Shown here piece by piece: positions 32,642 through 43,889 of a stretch of 64,000 bases of DNA. This DNA is from Spisula solida (Eukaryota > Mollusca > Bivalvia > Venerida > Mactridae): NCBI GenBank assembly GCA_947247005.1, contig OX365955.1, positions 4,846,001 through 4,910,000 of the forward strand, given 5' to 3'. A program made the translations under genes and the position numbers. The notes beneath the pieces are model-generated. The model searched no databases. It was not told the origin of the DNA and saw nothing but the letters and a program-made list of their open reading frames with translations. Every line of letters begins with the position of its first letter. Positions within the stretch are counted from its first letter, which is position 1.

Positions 32642-33524
32642 TCTACGGAATCCTGTTAGTGCCATTTTAAATATCGTGTATCTACGGAATCCTGTTAGTG
32701 CCATTTTAAATATCGTGTATCGCCCTCCAAGGGACACGAGAATTAGACGCGATATTTGAAACGAGACACGAGAATTGCGCGAGGCCTGACACGAGAATTA
32801 AAAATTGAATTCTCGCGTTTTTAATCTCGCTCTAGACCCACAACTTTTGCAAGTTAAAATCTAATATCGTGTAATTCTCGCGTATCGTATCGTGCCTCGC
32901 AGTTGATTCTCGTGCCTCGTTTTAAATATCGGGTCTTAATCTCGTGTCTTGACTTCCAAGGACGAGACACGATAGTTAAAACGAGACACGAGAATTCAAC
33001 GCGAGGCTCGAGAATCAAACGCGAGACACGACAATGCTATCGTGCAAATATCGCGCAATTCTCTTGCCTCGCGTTTCTATTTGGTCCACGAGACACGAGA
33101 ACTCAAACGAGATACGAGAATTGAACGCGAGGCACGAGAATGCTATCGGGCAAATATCGCGCAATTATCGTGTCTCACCGCGAGACACGACAGTACTATC
33201 GCGTCGATATAGCAATTCTCACGTCGATAGCATTGTCGTGTATCGCGTCGAGACACGAGAATTGCGCGATAGCATTGTCGTGTATCGCGGTGAGACACGA
33301 GAATTACGCGATACCATTGTCGTGTATCGGGGCGAGACACGCGAATTGTGCGATATTTGCCCGATAGCATATATATTGTGTCTCAGGCCTCGCGCAATTC
33401 TCTTGTCTCGTTTTAAATATCGCGTCTAATTCTCGTGTCTCGTTTCTTGCCTAGCGCAATCGTCGTGTCTCGCCCTTGGAGGGCGATACACGATATTTAA
33501 AATGGCACCAACAGGATTCCGTAG
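32642..33524. mobile_element. CpG-rich foldback element built of CGAGACACG modules
   Basis: The outer arms (32681-32733 and about 33473-33524) are reverse complements over about 52 bp with one mismatch, starting CTACGGAATCCTGTT. The first 39 bp are tandemly doubled at the left only (32642-32680, 32681-32719). Between the arms, modules such as CGAGACACGAGAATT and GCGCAATTCTCGTGTCTCG recur in both orientations some 20 times, so much of the 844 bp can pair with itself. CpG density is far above the surroundings. Open frames inside are repeat artefacts. Confidence 0.9.
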
Positions 33525-33728
33525 TTGTCGTTTCAAATGGACAATGAATTATGTCGAACAAGCTCTCTACATTCTCGTTCACCAGAGCGTTCTTCACCTG
33601 TGATATCACAGTCTAGGAACTTGATTAACCACTGGTGTATGAGGATGGCTCTCTAGTACGTACATGAAGATTAGTATTGTTTGAAACATAATTGAGCCTT
33701 ATCGTATAGTCTGAACAAACTAACGATT

Positions 33729-34231
33729 CGATCTCCCGAAGCATCTCAAGTAGAAATCTCAGCTCAAATGAAGATTTTGCTTAAATCAGAGCCTGAATAT
33801 GAGATAAGTCTGAAGTTTGAGCTCTTGAAATTATAATGTAATAAAGTCAGAATATTGTTTCTGTTTTATGAAACCAATTTATGAGTTTTGCCTCCCATGG
33901 AAATTGACATTAATACACATGACAATATATTAGATTAGATTAAGCTCAGATTGAGATGCTTCAGGATGATTGTGAATAGGCCCCGATCTCCCGAAGCATC
34001 CCAAATAGAAACCTCAACTCAAATTGAGATTTTGCTAAAATCAGAGTCGGAATTAGAGATAAATCTAAAGCGCCAGCTGTTGCAATATTACTGTGATAAA
34101 CCCAGAATAACTTTTCTGTTTAGTGATGCTAATTTTGAGACCACCCTCGCATGGAAATTAACACAAAGACACATGCCAATATTTGAGATGAGATCTTGCT
34201 CAGATTGAGATGCTTATGGAGATCGGGGCCT
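33729..34231. mobile_element. Two tandem copies of a 250-bp MITE
   Basis: Copy 1 is 33729-33980 and copy 2 is 33978-34231. Each starts CGATCTCCCGAAGCATC and ends GATTGAGATGCTT; in copy 2 the inverted ends extend to AGGCCCCGATCTCC / GGAGATCGGGGCCT. Copies share AGATTTTGCTxAAATCAGAG and CATGGAAATTxACA; about 75% identical. Confidence 0.85.
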
Positions 34232-34637
34232 GGTTCTAGATTTTTATGCATGAATTATACCAGCTTCTTGTCAGAATATAAATGTCCACGAAAAAGTCGT
34301 GCCCTGTCGATGATACTAGTATACAGTAGATAAGTGTGCATATATATAAATATTATTGTAATGCACCTCGTGCAAATTCGTGTTACTCTCAACGTTTATG
34401 AAAACAAATTATCGAAATTAAATTATAAACAATTAATCAACTGTTTAATTATGCTATTTTAATGTTTCAGTGTAGGTATTTTTTTACGTTGGGTAATCCA
34501 AACACGGATTCTGAAAGGGGAGATTATAACCGATTCCTGTTTGTAAATATCACATTATCCTGGGCGGACTATAGTACACCTCAAATCGGATTAGTCCATA
34601 TTGTACAGTACAAGAACATGCATAACCTAAAATTTAC

Positions 34638-35060
34638 TTATTACCTGCGCGCCATAAGGCCGCAGGTATATTGGTATGCTCATAGTGAACAGTCCACGGA
34701 GGGGCACGTGACCTGTTCTATAACGATTTCACTGTGAGCGCTAGGCAATTGAGACCATGTATATAAACAGCAGGTGTCTGCAGCTAGTTTAGATCCATGG
34801 TCTCAATATTGCCCAGCGCTCACTGAAATTTCGGACAGTTCTGATTTCTTCGGTAAATAAACTATTGCAATGCGACAAAGACCGATGTTATCCGCATGGA
34901 ATAATGGAATTAGTCTGGTTCACGACATTCTTACAAAATGCATCTTTTTTGGATTTTTTTTGAAATCTTAAACCATCGAGAACAGGTCACGTGCCCATCC
35001 ATGGACTTTTTACTTTATGCTATCCAATATATCTGCTCGCTCAAGGCTCGCAGGTAATAA
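34638..35060. mobile_element. Nested foldback element
   Basis: Three nested inverted-repeat pairs share one centre: TTATTACCTGCG / CGCAGGTAATAA (34638, 35049), GGCACGTGACCTGTTCT / AGAACAGGTCACGTGCC (about 34703, 34979), and GAGCGCTAGGCAATTGAGAC / GTCTCAATATTGCCCAGCGC (34736, about 34799). No frame. Confidence 0.85.
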
Positions 35061-35534
35061 TATAGTGAGCAATGGAGTACATCCCGTAGATAACACATTG
35101 TTCTTGAACGAAAATAGGTTAGTTCTATGGTTAATGTGTCAGGATTACGGAATTTCGGGTGTTAACACCTGATCGGTATTTTTTACGCATTTTTTTACGC
35201 AACCGATAATTTTTTTACGCAAAAAGATGGCTGACGTATGTCGGCCCGGGCAAGTCGAAATTCTTAGAAAGAACTACAAAAGTATCCCCAAAACCCGTCC
35301 CTACGATAAAAATGTACACGCAATCCGATTAAAAGAGTATAAAACACGAATTTAGATCGTTTTATCGTTGGATAAATTCTTCGCTAACGTTTCATACTCA
35401 ACACTTTCGTACCACTTCCCACCGTTCGTCCTGAATATTGTTTTTCGTACTCAACACAATTCGTACCCGGCACTTCGCTCCGTAAATTATGTTTTGGATT
35501 TTTTAGGATCAGCTGGTTGTTTCCCTTGATAAAA

Positions 35535-35570
35535 TCACGCATGTTAATTAAATTTAATTAACATGCGTGA
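35535..35570. repeat. 36-bp perfect palindrome flanked by a 9-bp direct repeat
   Basis: TCACGCATGTTAATTAAA followed by its exact reverse complement, no spacer. TGATAAAAT occurs at both edges (35528-35536 and 35568-35576). Confidence 0.95.
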
Positions 35571-35576
35571 TAAAAT

Positions 35577-37095
35577 TAACGACATATATAGTTTCTTTTG
35601 GTCTTCATTGTCAAATAAGGAGAATTACCATTCAGTGTTTATGCCTATTCAGAGATTAAAATTCTAAATGTCTCTTGCCTATTGTCATGGAATTATCGGA
35701 ATTGGTTTATGATCTTTGATATTGTTGAACACTGAAAACATGTCTTATGATAATACCTTTTAATGAACTGATACGAGGTTTTATTTATAAGCATATAAAT
35801 ATTGTATGGAACAAGGGAGTCATAATATGCAATTAAGTGTCTTGACAATTGGTTTGTTATACATGCAATTATTTAATAATTTGTTGATAAATTTCGTATG
35901 TCAAATTATCGTGCATATAGTTTTCCCAATTTGAAAGCTATCGCGCTTATTTTTTTCTCACAATTTTGAGATTTTCATGCTTAATTTTATACCGTGCCAC
36001 CAACTGTTGAATTATGCAGATAGAAGGTCGAGGATCCTGTCAATTCTCTGTCAAATGAAGTCGGTACATCATTTGCTCGCAGGAACTATTTGACTTGTAC
36101 CAATTTATGCGTTCGTATACTCGTATATACATTTGTACCAGAAATGTAATCTTCTCTCGGTTGCTTAAAGCACCGTTAAGTTGAACGCCGCGTTAAACAC
36201 GTGATCTAATCAATACGACTAACGTTGAGTTACCCTTGACAAAGATCGAAAATAGATCTAATTATAGTCGATTTTGATCTCTGTTTTATCCCATAAATAT
36301 GTCAATTTTGTTATTCTGATTTTATGTCTGGTTTTCACTACGCCTGAACTTTAAGCCGCCAACGTTTTTACGCTTTACCCGCGATCTACGTCAGAGACTG
36401 CAATTATTTATATATAAAATTAATTCATGTTTGTGAACAAATGGACACACTGTGATTGTTTACGGCAAAACAAAATAAACACTTTCGCATCAGTTAACCC
36501 AAAGGTATACGGTAAAAGTATCAATATTCGCGGCGGATTATTTTTCGTTAATTTCGCGGAGGAACACAATCGAAATTAAATCCCCTCGAATAATTGATTT
36601 CAAAATACGTAGCAAGATACAATGTATCTTTCTTTCAGTATTTTTAACCCACGAAGTTAAGATCAATATTGAATACCAACTTAGGCTGAACAACTAATTC
36701 ACATGGAAAATACTATGGCTATTTTATCTTTATTGCATTTTTATGAGTGTCCAATAGCTTGGATCTAACCAAGCATCCTTTGTAGGTTATCCCCAAGCAT
36801 GACAATTATTAACCTTAGCCAAAATCTACACTTACTGGCTGAACACTGATGTTACCCGCTTGTTACAACGCTACAGTCATTCATTTTGTCACTCTCTATT
36901 GTTTGTCGGAAATCTTTCTGTCCTGCTTCCCGAGATTGAGGGGAGATTTGCAGCATATGGGATTGTATCTGCTCCTCTGTTCCCGGGCGCACTGACATCA
37001 AGCTGTCTCCGCAAGACCTTGTCTTTTCATAATTTTACGTATTATGTTTCTGCTGACAAAAGTGTCCATTACGACGATGGCAGATACTAGTGTGA
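35577..37095. other. P450 copy 1 intron, little recognised
   Basis: AT-rich. 36510-36600 resembles the TTCGCG dispersed repeat (CGGCGGATTATTTTTCG). A 76-codon frame at 36860-37090 has no P450 similarity and no fitting splice sites. Confidence 0.5.
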
Positions 37096-37280
37096 CAGTA
37101 CCTATCTCGAGTTCTATCCCAGGCCGCGATAAGTCGTTAATTAACATGGCACTGATAGATCTCCTTGCTTGACGCTCAGCATAGTCACTTCCAGGTAACT
37201 GCTGGTTGGCCCGATGTAGGGATTATATCACCGAATGGTCGCCATATATCTGACAAACTGATGACCAGTGGGTCGTAAAA
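37096..37280 (+). mobile_element. SINE fragment
   Basis: GTTCTATCCCAGGCCGCG (B-box part) and CTTGCTTGACGCTCAGCATA match the SINE at 4318-4575; the 3' part differs. Confidence 0.65.
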
Positions 37281-37319
37281 TACAACATATTTCTTTATTT
37301 GTACCTAATTGTATTGCAG

Positions 37320-37479
37320 TACCGCCTTGTATTGGAAATGGAGCCATACAGAACGCAACGAGAAAGTTCTCCATGAAGGCATAAACAACATGATGACGTC
37401 AATGTTGAACACTAAATCACGTGACTTCGATCCGGAACAAAGTATCAAACATTTGATGACGGATATCTTCTCTGTGGAA
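37320..37479 (+). CDS. Cytochrome P450 exon 2 (isoform/copy 1)
   Basis: 160 nt from ATTGCAG|TACCGCC to GTGGAA|GTAAGT. It enters in phase 2 (fits exon 29284-29684) and leaves in phase 0. Encodes TALYWKWSHTERNEKVLHEG then a segment ending FDPEQSIKHLMTDIFSVE, aligning with GHRLIKEE ... SHTLVKHFLTNLFTKL at the end of exon 47044-47628. Together the two exons give 187 codons, close to the 195 of the other N-terminus. No third exon of this copy was found before 47044, so either it splices to 49004 or it is a truncated gene. Confidence 0.8.
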
Positions 37480-37591
37480 GTAAGTACGACATTTAAGGTA
37501 GTGCAATTATGTTATGGAATATTTACCGGGTAATTACCACGTTCTGTTCATGTTCACGTGATTCAACGTTTACCTAGCTGGTAAACATATA

Positions 37592-37840
37592 TCACTGGCT
37601 TAGATTTAGGAGGTCGTTAGGACAAAATCAATATTTTGGGAAATATAGAAAAACTGTCTGAAAACTTCTCTTTACTTATGGAAAAACAAGCTTTTTCAAC
37701 TTCAGTTTGGTTAACATGACCACTTCCGATTTTCATGAACATAGGCTCATACGATGCGCCTTGAGATGCTGATTTCAAATATGCATCAGTCATATAAGGT
37801 CGTAAGTAGCGACATACGACCTTTAATTCTAAGCCAGCGA
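37592..37840. mobile_element. MITE of the CGCTGGCTTAGAATT family, copy 1
   Basis: Ends CACTGGCTTAGATTTAGGAG and TTTAATTCTAAGCCAGCG; internal CAATATTTTG, GCGCCTTGAGATG, AAATATGCAT. Full-length match to 60721-60968. Confidence 0.88.
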
Positions 37841-37846
37841 GATGTA

Positions 37847-37997
37847 CACAGACCTAAGAAATTATATCACAAAATGCAGAGTTTTGAAATTCCCCTTCAT
37901 CCCGGCATTACTATATATAGTATATACATGTAGTAATGACGGGATGATGGGGAATTTCAAAACTCTGTATTTTGTGATATAATTTCTTAGGCCTGTG
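37847..37997. repeat. Near-perfect 151-bp hairpin
   Basis: Arms of about 65 bp (CACAGACCTAAGAAATTATA ... and ... TATAATTTCTTAGGCCTGTG) pair with four or five mismatches around an AT-rich loop. It abuts the element at 38001 with a 3-bp gap. Probably a MITE. Confidence 0.9.
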
Positions 37998-39479
37998 ATA
38001 TAGTCCGGCCCCAAACCCAATATACCTTGCATTGGAGTATAAAGTTTTTTTCTTTGCTGATTTCAGTAGACAAGACCTTTCAAATGGAATTTCTGACGGG
38101 TGACATTGTTTCACCCTTGAGCATTTTGAGAAAATTGGGGTAAAAATTCCAAAATATAAACGAAACTGCGAATTTTTGGAATCGGTGAACTACATTGTTA
38201 TTTATAATCATATTTTATAATACATCACATTTATATGTAGTTATTAAGTTGCAGTTGAAGACTGCAAAATTTTAGTGCCGTGCATTTGTGCCAAAGGAGG
38301 TATTTTGGGGTAAAACGTTAAAAAGTGCATGGAAAAGTGCGAATTTTCGGAATCGGTGGACTTTAACGTCATTAGCCATTATATTTGGTAAATAATCGCT
38401 GTGATAGTTATATAGTGACTTGCGATGAAGATATTAAACACCTTAAGCTAGGCTATGGTACAAAATGTGGTATTTTGGGGGTAAAACGTTAAAAATGCAT
38501 TTAAAAGTGCAAATTTTCGGAATCGGTGAAATTTAACGTCAATGACCATTATTTTTGGTAAATAATCGCTGTGATAGTTTAATAGTGACTTGCGACGACG
38601 ATATTAAACACCTAAAGCTAGGCTTTGGTACAAAATAAGGACTTTTGGGGGTAAACACTAAAGAATGTAACGGAAAGTGCGAATTTTCGGAACTGATAGA
38701 CTTCTATGTCATGGTTCATTTTATTTGGTAATTACAATTGTAATTACTATAATATGATATAGTAATGTGTTATTAATGATAACAATCATCTTAAATCATG
38801 GTATGGTGCAAAATATATAATTTTAGGAAAGAACATACACAATTGTCAGGAAAAGTATGATTTTTGGGAATATGTTTACTATGCTGTTATAATTAATTTA
38901 ACTTGATAGTAAATCACTGTGAGAGGTACATATCATCATGCAGTTCAAGTTATCTATGCTTTAAGCTAAATGCGATGTATTGGGGGTAAAACATCACTAA
39001 AATGATATGAAAATTTTTAATCTACGGACAAGTCAGATTTTACTACATAAAGCCATTTCCGGCCTTATTATTATTTTGTATTACTCATCAACACCAAGTC
39101 CACCATTATTGAACATACGAGGTACCCATTAGAACCGAATACATGCGTCACAAGTCATGCCATATAGAGTACTCGCCACCACTGAGTACAAACTTGCTAA
39201 GCCAAGTAGGGTATTAAAACCAACAGTGAGTCCACCATTCAATATCCTATGAGTACAAACAATCTAAGACCTACTGAGCTTTGACCGCCATTTAATAAAG
39301 TCATGCCAGAAAAAAATGTAAACCTATACATAGCCATATAAAGTACTCACCACCACCAGCCATTCCTCATCTAATTGGGTACATGTCACTGCTGCTTATC
39401 TTATGGTAATGGATACCTTTAATTTCCTGACACAGCAATTTGTTACTCTTTGTGGTACCTGGCTCAGCAATTCTTGAAT

Positions 39480-39782
39480 CTATACGTACGTAACCCTGCA
39501 TGACAGTCACCCCTAGCGCTATCGATACTATATACTGCTGTGTACAGTCACTCCTAGAGCGTTCACTTCGATTGCGGGATGTCCCAGGCTCAATCCCAGG
39601 CCTGGTCATACCAAAGACAATTTAAAATGCTACCATGGGGTAATTCCCTTGCATATATAGATACTAAAGCATAAATGGGACGATGGTTTCTCTCTCATAC
39701 CACCGTAGCGATGTATAACACCAAGAATTAGTCACTGAGCGTGATTAATTAAGAACTTGTTTCACAATCTACCTAACATAAT
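39480..39782 (+). mobile_element. SINE copy inside the long-arm element
   Basis: CCAGGCTCAATCCCAGG (B-box region), CATACCAAAGAC, GGTAATTCCCTTGC and TTGTTTCACAATCTACCT match 4318-4575. The exact left edge is uncertain. Confidence 0.7.
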
Positions 39783-40239
39783 GTACTTTTGTATATAGCG
39801 TCTATTCCTTGAGCCCACGGGTCACCTGACACTTTTGGCACATGCATTCTGTGGTACCTAACACTGCTCTATTAGATAGCAAATACTATCAGACACAGTC
39901 ATTCATAGCTTTATATGCTACCCAACACTGCTTGTGTCTGCCATTAATTATATTGCTCTACGGGGTATGTAACACATCCTTTCCCAGCTCCAAAGGATAG
40001 CATAGCAATTTATGACCTAAAAGGGTTACCTAATACTGTTGGAAGCATGACAATGATTATTCCTGAATTTATAAGGATTATACATTACCTGTTAAGCCAT
40101 CACTGGTTTAATATTGCCTGACAGAGTCATTCTTGACTTCATTTGATATACAATATTACTGGACGCAGCCATTTGTAAATCTATAGGGTATCAAACAGTA
40201 CATTTGACATTTAAAGTTAAAACGTTACCGAGTTTTGCA

Positions 40240-40545
40240 GGGCCACTTTCAGAAATTCAGCAGTTCAGCCGCCCTTTGACATTCATTGGGCTACCTAAGA
40301 ATACTTGCGTTTCTGTCTCCCTGTGGAGACTAGTTCTCCTCTGGTATGTGTGCGCCAAAATCGAGATGTGGCGTCCAGAAATATCGAACATGCACATCAT
40401 TACAAGTACCAATTCACACCTTCGTCAAGTGGGCATTGTGGGTTATTTTTGCTCAGAGAAATTAGGCAATGGTGCAGAGTGGGATCGAACCCGAGACGTC
40501 TCGATCCCAAAGCGTGCGCCCTATCTCTAGGCTATTCCTTGCTTA
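40240..40545 (-). mobile_element. tRNA-derived SINE, minus strand
   Basis: The reverse complement reads a tRNA-like head (CCTAGAGATAGGGCGCACGC, then CGGGTTCGATCCCAC) and a body with CAAGGTGTGAATTGGTAC-type sequence shared with the plus-strand copy at 57519-57830. Inserted in the satellite core of 38001-42365. Confidence 0.82.
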
Positions 40546-42922
40546 ATTCGGACACATACGATGACCTGAAACAGCCATTCCTTTCTTTAATTGGTACCCA
40601 ACATAGTTTGGAACTGCTCTTTGTTGCTCTGTGGGGTACTAATTATATAACATACACTTTATTTACTTTATAGGATACAACTGACTGTCAATGATATGTA
40701 TGACCCACTGACCAAAAACGTATAGATTATAGGCCAAGGCCATTTATAGAGTTGTTCGTCTGGTCGAGTGCCAGTGGATCATATGGATTAGTAACCTGGT
40801 ACTGTTGTAAACAGCCATTACTTGATCTATTTGGGATGTTTGACTCTACCTGGCACAGTTTCGCCTTGTTTTGTGATGTCTAAAACTGTCAGTCGAGACT
40901 TTATATGGCATTAGACACTGCATAGAATAGCCATACTATGCTCTATATGATACCTAACACTGCTGTGAACAGATATTCCTGGTTCTATGAGGGTGACAAA
41001 ACACTGCCTCGTATACCAGTAGTCATTCCTAACAGGATAGGATATCAACTACGCGCCTGATGCTGCTATTGATTTATTAGTTTTGGGTACTCAGCACTAT
41101 GGAGAAGTCATTACTGGCTCTATTAAAATCTATATTTGCCTTGCACAGCATCATCTCCTGGTCTATAGGGGATAACACATACTAGTTCTGTTGGGCATTG
41201 CTAGTAATAGTTCTATGATGTAACTTACAGACAGCTAGAATAGTAATTTCTATGACCCGGGATACATATCAAATAAATATTTAAGGGCAATAAAGTCTAC
41301 AGATTCCAAAAAGCACTGTTTTCGTTTATATGTTATAACATTTTATCCCAATATATCATATTTATCTCAATAACATTGCACACAGGTTTGATATTTTAAA
41401 CTCTACATGTTAATAAGTACATGTTGCATGGATTTACTATGAAATAAAATGATAAAAGAGTGTGTAGTCTACCACCTCGAAAAAATCGCCCTTTTTCTTT
41501 ATATTTTGAAGTTACAATGTATACCCCAAATTATCACATTTGCACAATAGCCAAACTTAAGACGTTTGATATCAAATCTATAAGGTTATTAACACCATTC
41601 ATATTGATTAATCACAGAGAAAAGATACATGACATTGTATCCGGTCTACCTATTCCAAAAAATTGCAGCTTTCCTCCATACATGTACTATTTAATGTTTT
41701 ACCCCAGAAATACCACATTTTGTACTATAGCTTAGCTTAAGATGTTTGATATTAATTAATGGCAAGACACTATAAAATTACCACAGCGATTATTTACAAA
41801 ATATAATGGCCAGTGACGTTAAAGTTCATCGATTCCAAAAAATCGCACTTTTAAATGCACTTTTTAACGTTTTACCCCCAAAATGCCACATTTTGTACCA
41901 ACGCCTAGCTTAAGGTGTTTAATATCTTCATCGCAAGTCACTATATAACTTTCACAGCGATTCTTTACCAAATATAATGGCTAATGACGTTATAGACCAC
42001 CGATTACAAAAATTCGCACTTTTCCATGCACTTTTTAACGTTATACCCCAAAATACCTCCTTTTGCATAAATGCACGGCACTAAAATTTTGCAGTCTTCA
42101 ACTGCAATATAATAACTACATATAAATGTGATTTATTATAAAATATGATTATAAATGATAATGTAGTTCACCGATTCCAAAAATTCGCAGTTTCGTTTAT
42201 ATTTTGGAACTTTTACCCCAATTTTCTCAAAATGCTCAAGGGTGACACAATGTCACCCGTCAGAAATTCCATTTGAAAGGTCTTGGCTACTGAAATCAGC
42301 AAAGAAAAAAACTTTATACTCCAATGCAAGGTTCGGTCAAATTTCGGGGATTTCGGGCCGGACTAATATGTACGAGGGAGTGATCCGAATAAATACGCTG
42401 CCGTGATGATAAGGCTCTCATTTACCCGGTGTTTCTTTATTTGTCGTTGTAAGTGTATACAACTGTCTGATGATTTTGGTATATATATTACAAATGGATT
42501 CACCAATGATCGCGTTACTATTGACCGAAGTTTGAACGATGGAGCACTTTCCGGAGACTTTTTGATCACCCGTCCTACGCTGCCATGTACGTAATTGTGA
42601 TAATATTGTACTAACTAACTCATTATCAGATACCTGACAACTTTACCACGTGTTAGGGTCATACCCGGAACAAATGCCACAGGAGAACCGACATAAACTG
42701 CCTGATCACAAGTTTGAAGTCCTCACAATGGTTACTTCACTAGTTGCTACCGTAAATGCAACGGGAGATAACTGCGTAGGAGTTTGGTCCAATCGTGAAA
42801 GCCGTCGGCCATTTCCGTTTTTTTTTCATATTGCAATGCATTAAGTCCGAGATGATCATAATGTAGTATGGCCCGACCCGGTATTCAAACTCTTTTCGGT
42901 TGTTAGTATAATGGGTAAACAA

Positions 42923-42980
42923 GTACCACGTGTTCTACTATAGTGTAGACGTAGTCGGAAAACTAGACACGTGGTACCAG
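42923..42980. repeat. Short palindrome with two CACGTG sites
   Basis: GTACCACGTGTTCTACTATA is answered by CTAGACACGTGGTAC about 25 bp later. A further TCACGTGGTATCAC follows at 43017. Confidence 0.75.
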
Positions 42981-43736
42981 TCTAATAATGGGTGGGGTTA
43001 CATGTCAAGTGCGCGTCACGTGGTATCACATCATTTGTACGTAGACAACGGTTTGTCACAAGGTGGAGGCGTAAATCAAACATTACCTACACAAGCTTCC
43101 CATTAGTAATATAAAGATAATGGGGGATAAATATGGCAATAAAAACTTTAGGCGTTGCTAAACGGTGTCATGGCACACACTCTTCTCTTTAAGTCGTCAT
43201 GGGCTATTTGCAAATTGACAGTCTTGTTGTTGCAAATCATAATACACGTCAGTGCTTTTTGTTTACACGACTTATGCACCTCACGCCAACACCCCCGCAT
43301 TATAATCATTTCCACTCAAACATTGTTTCATTTATAAGGTCTGTTTGAAATGATCCTGACCTTTACAGTATGAATATACTACAATGTTCTTGCGTTGAAT
43401 GTATAAATTCCGCGAACAAATCTTGCGATATCGGTCCTTTAGATTTGTGTTGGTATTACACCTCAAGCGTCTTCGTGATACTTCCCACTTACGAAAACAT
43501 GCAACCGGGATTATTAATTTTAAACAATATATCAGCAGTAAAATTATGCTAATAGAAGGTCGAAATTCGTGTCAAATTATCCGTACTATATTGCTGAATT
43601 AACTGCAGAATTAGAGCTATGGTTGTTATTATACCTGTTGTCTGTTTAAATAACATGAGTCGCGAGGGAACAATAGTAATTTGATTACTAGTACTCTTTT
43701 TTTAAAGTTTAAATAATGTCAAAATACTGTCTAAAT

Positions 43737-43885
43737 CGCTGGCTTAGAATTAGAAGATCGTAAGTACTTTATAAGACTCATGCATATTTGAAATATGTAT
43801 CTCAAGGCGCTTCTTATGAGCCTATTTTCAAGTAGTTTTCAGACATTTTTTTTTGTTTTCTCAAAATATTGATTCTAAGCCAGCG
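43737..43885. mobile_element. MITE of the CGCTGGCTTAGAATT family, deleted inverted copy
   Basis: Ends CGCTGGCTTAGAATTAGAAG and TTGATTCTAAGCCAGCG. The interior (CATATTTGAAATATG, CAAGGCGCTTCTTATGAGCC) is the reverse complement of the other copies and about 100 bp shorter. Confidence 0.85.
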
Positions 43886-43889
43886 AAAT

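Larger units (their letters stand above)
38001..42365. mobile_element. 4.4-kb element with about 1-kb inverted arms and a degenerate satellite core
   Basis: Outer ends TAGTCCGGCC (38001) and GGCCGGACTA (ends 42365) leave TA on each side. The left arm (38001 to about 39030) and right arm (about 41290-42365) are reverse complements, diverged, each made of roughly 170-bp tandem units with TATTTTGGGGGTAAAACGTT and AGTGACTTGCGATGAAGATA. The core (about 39050-41290) repeats a loose CACTGCTxxxACAGxCATTCCTGGCTCTATxxGGTACC motif every 55-65 bp and contains two SINE insertions. No transposase frame. Confidence 0.85.

Noticed and set aside
32903..33429. Overlapping Arg-rich frames on both strands
   Set aside because: Artefact of the CpG-rich foldback repeats; open on both strands at once.
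34462..37090. Frames at 34462-34737 and 36860-37090 as missing P450 exons
   Set aside because: No P450 motifs, and exon 29284 already joins 37320 in phase without them.
40204..40673. Plus-strand frames of 108 and 122 codons
   Set aside because: They run through a minus-strand SINE inside a repeat core; no homology or splice sites.
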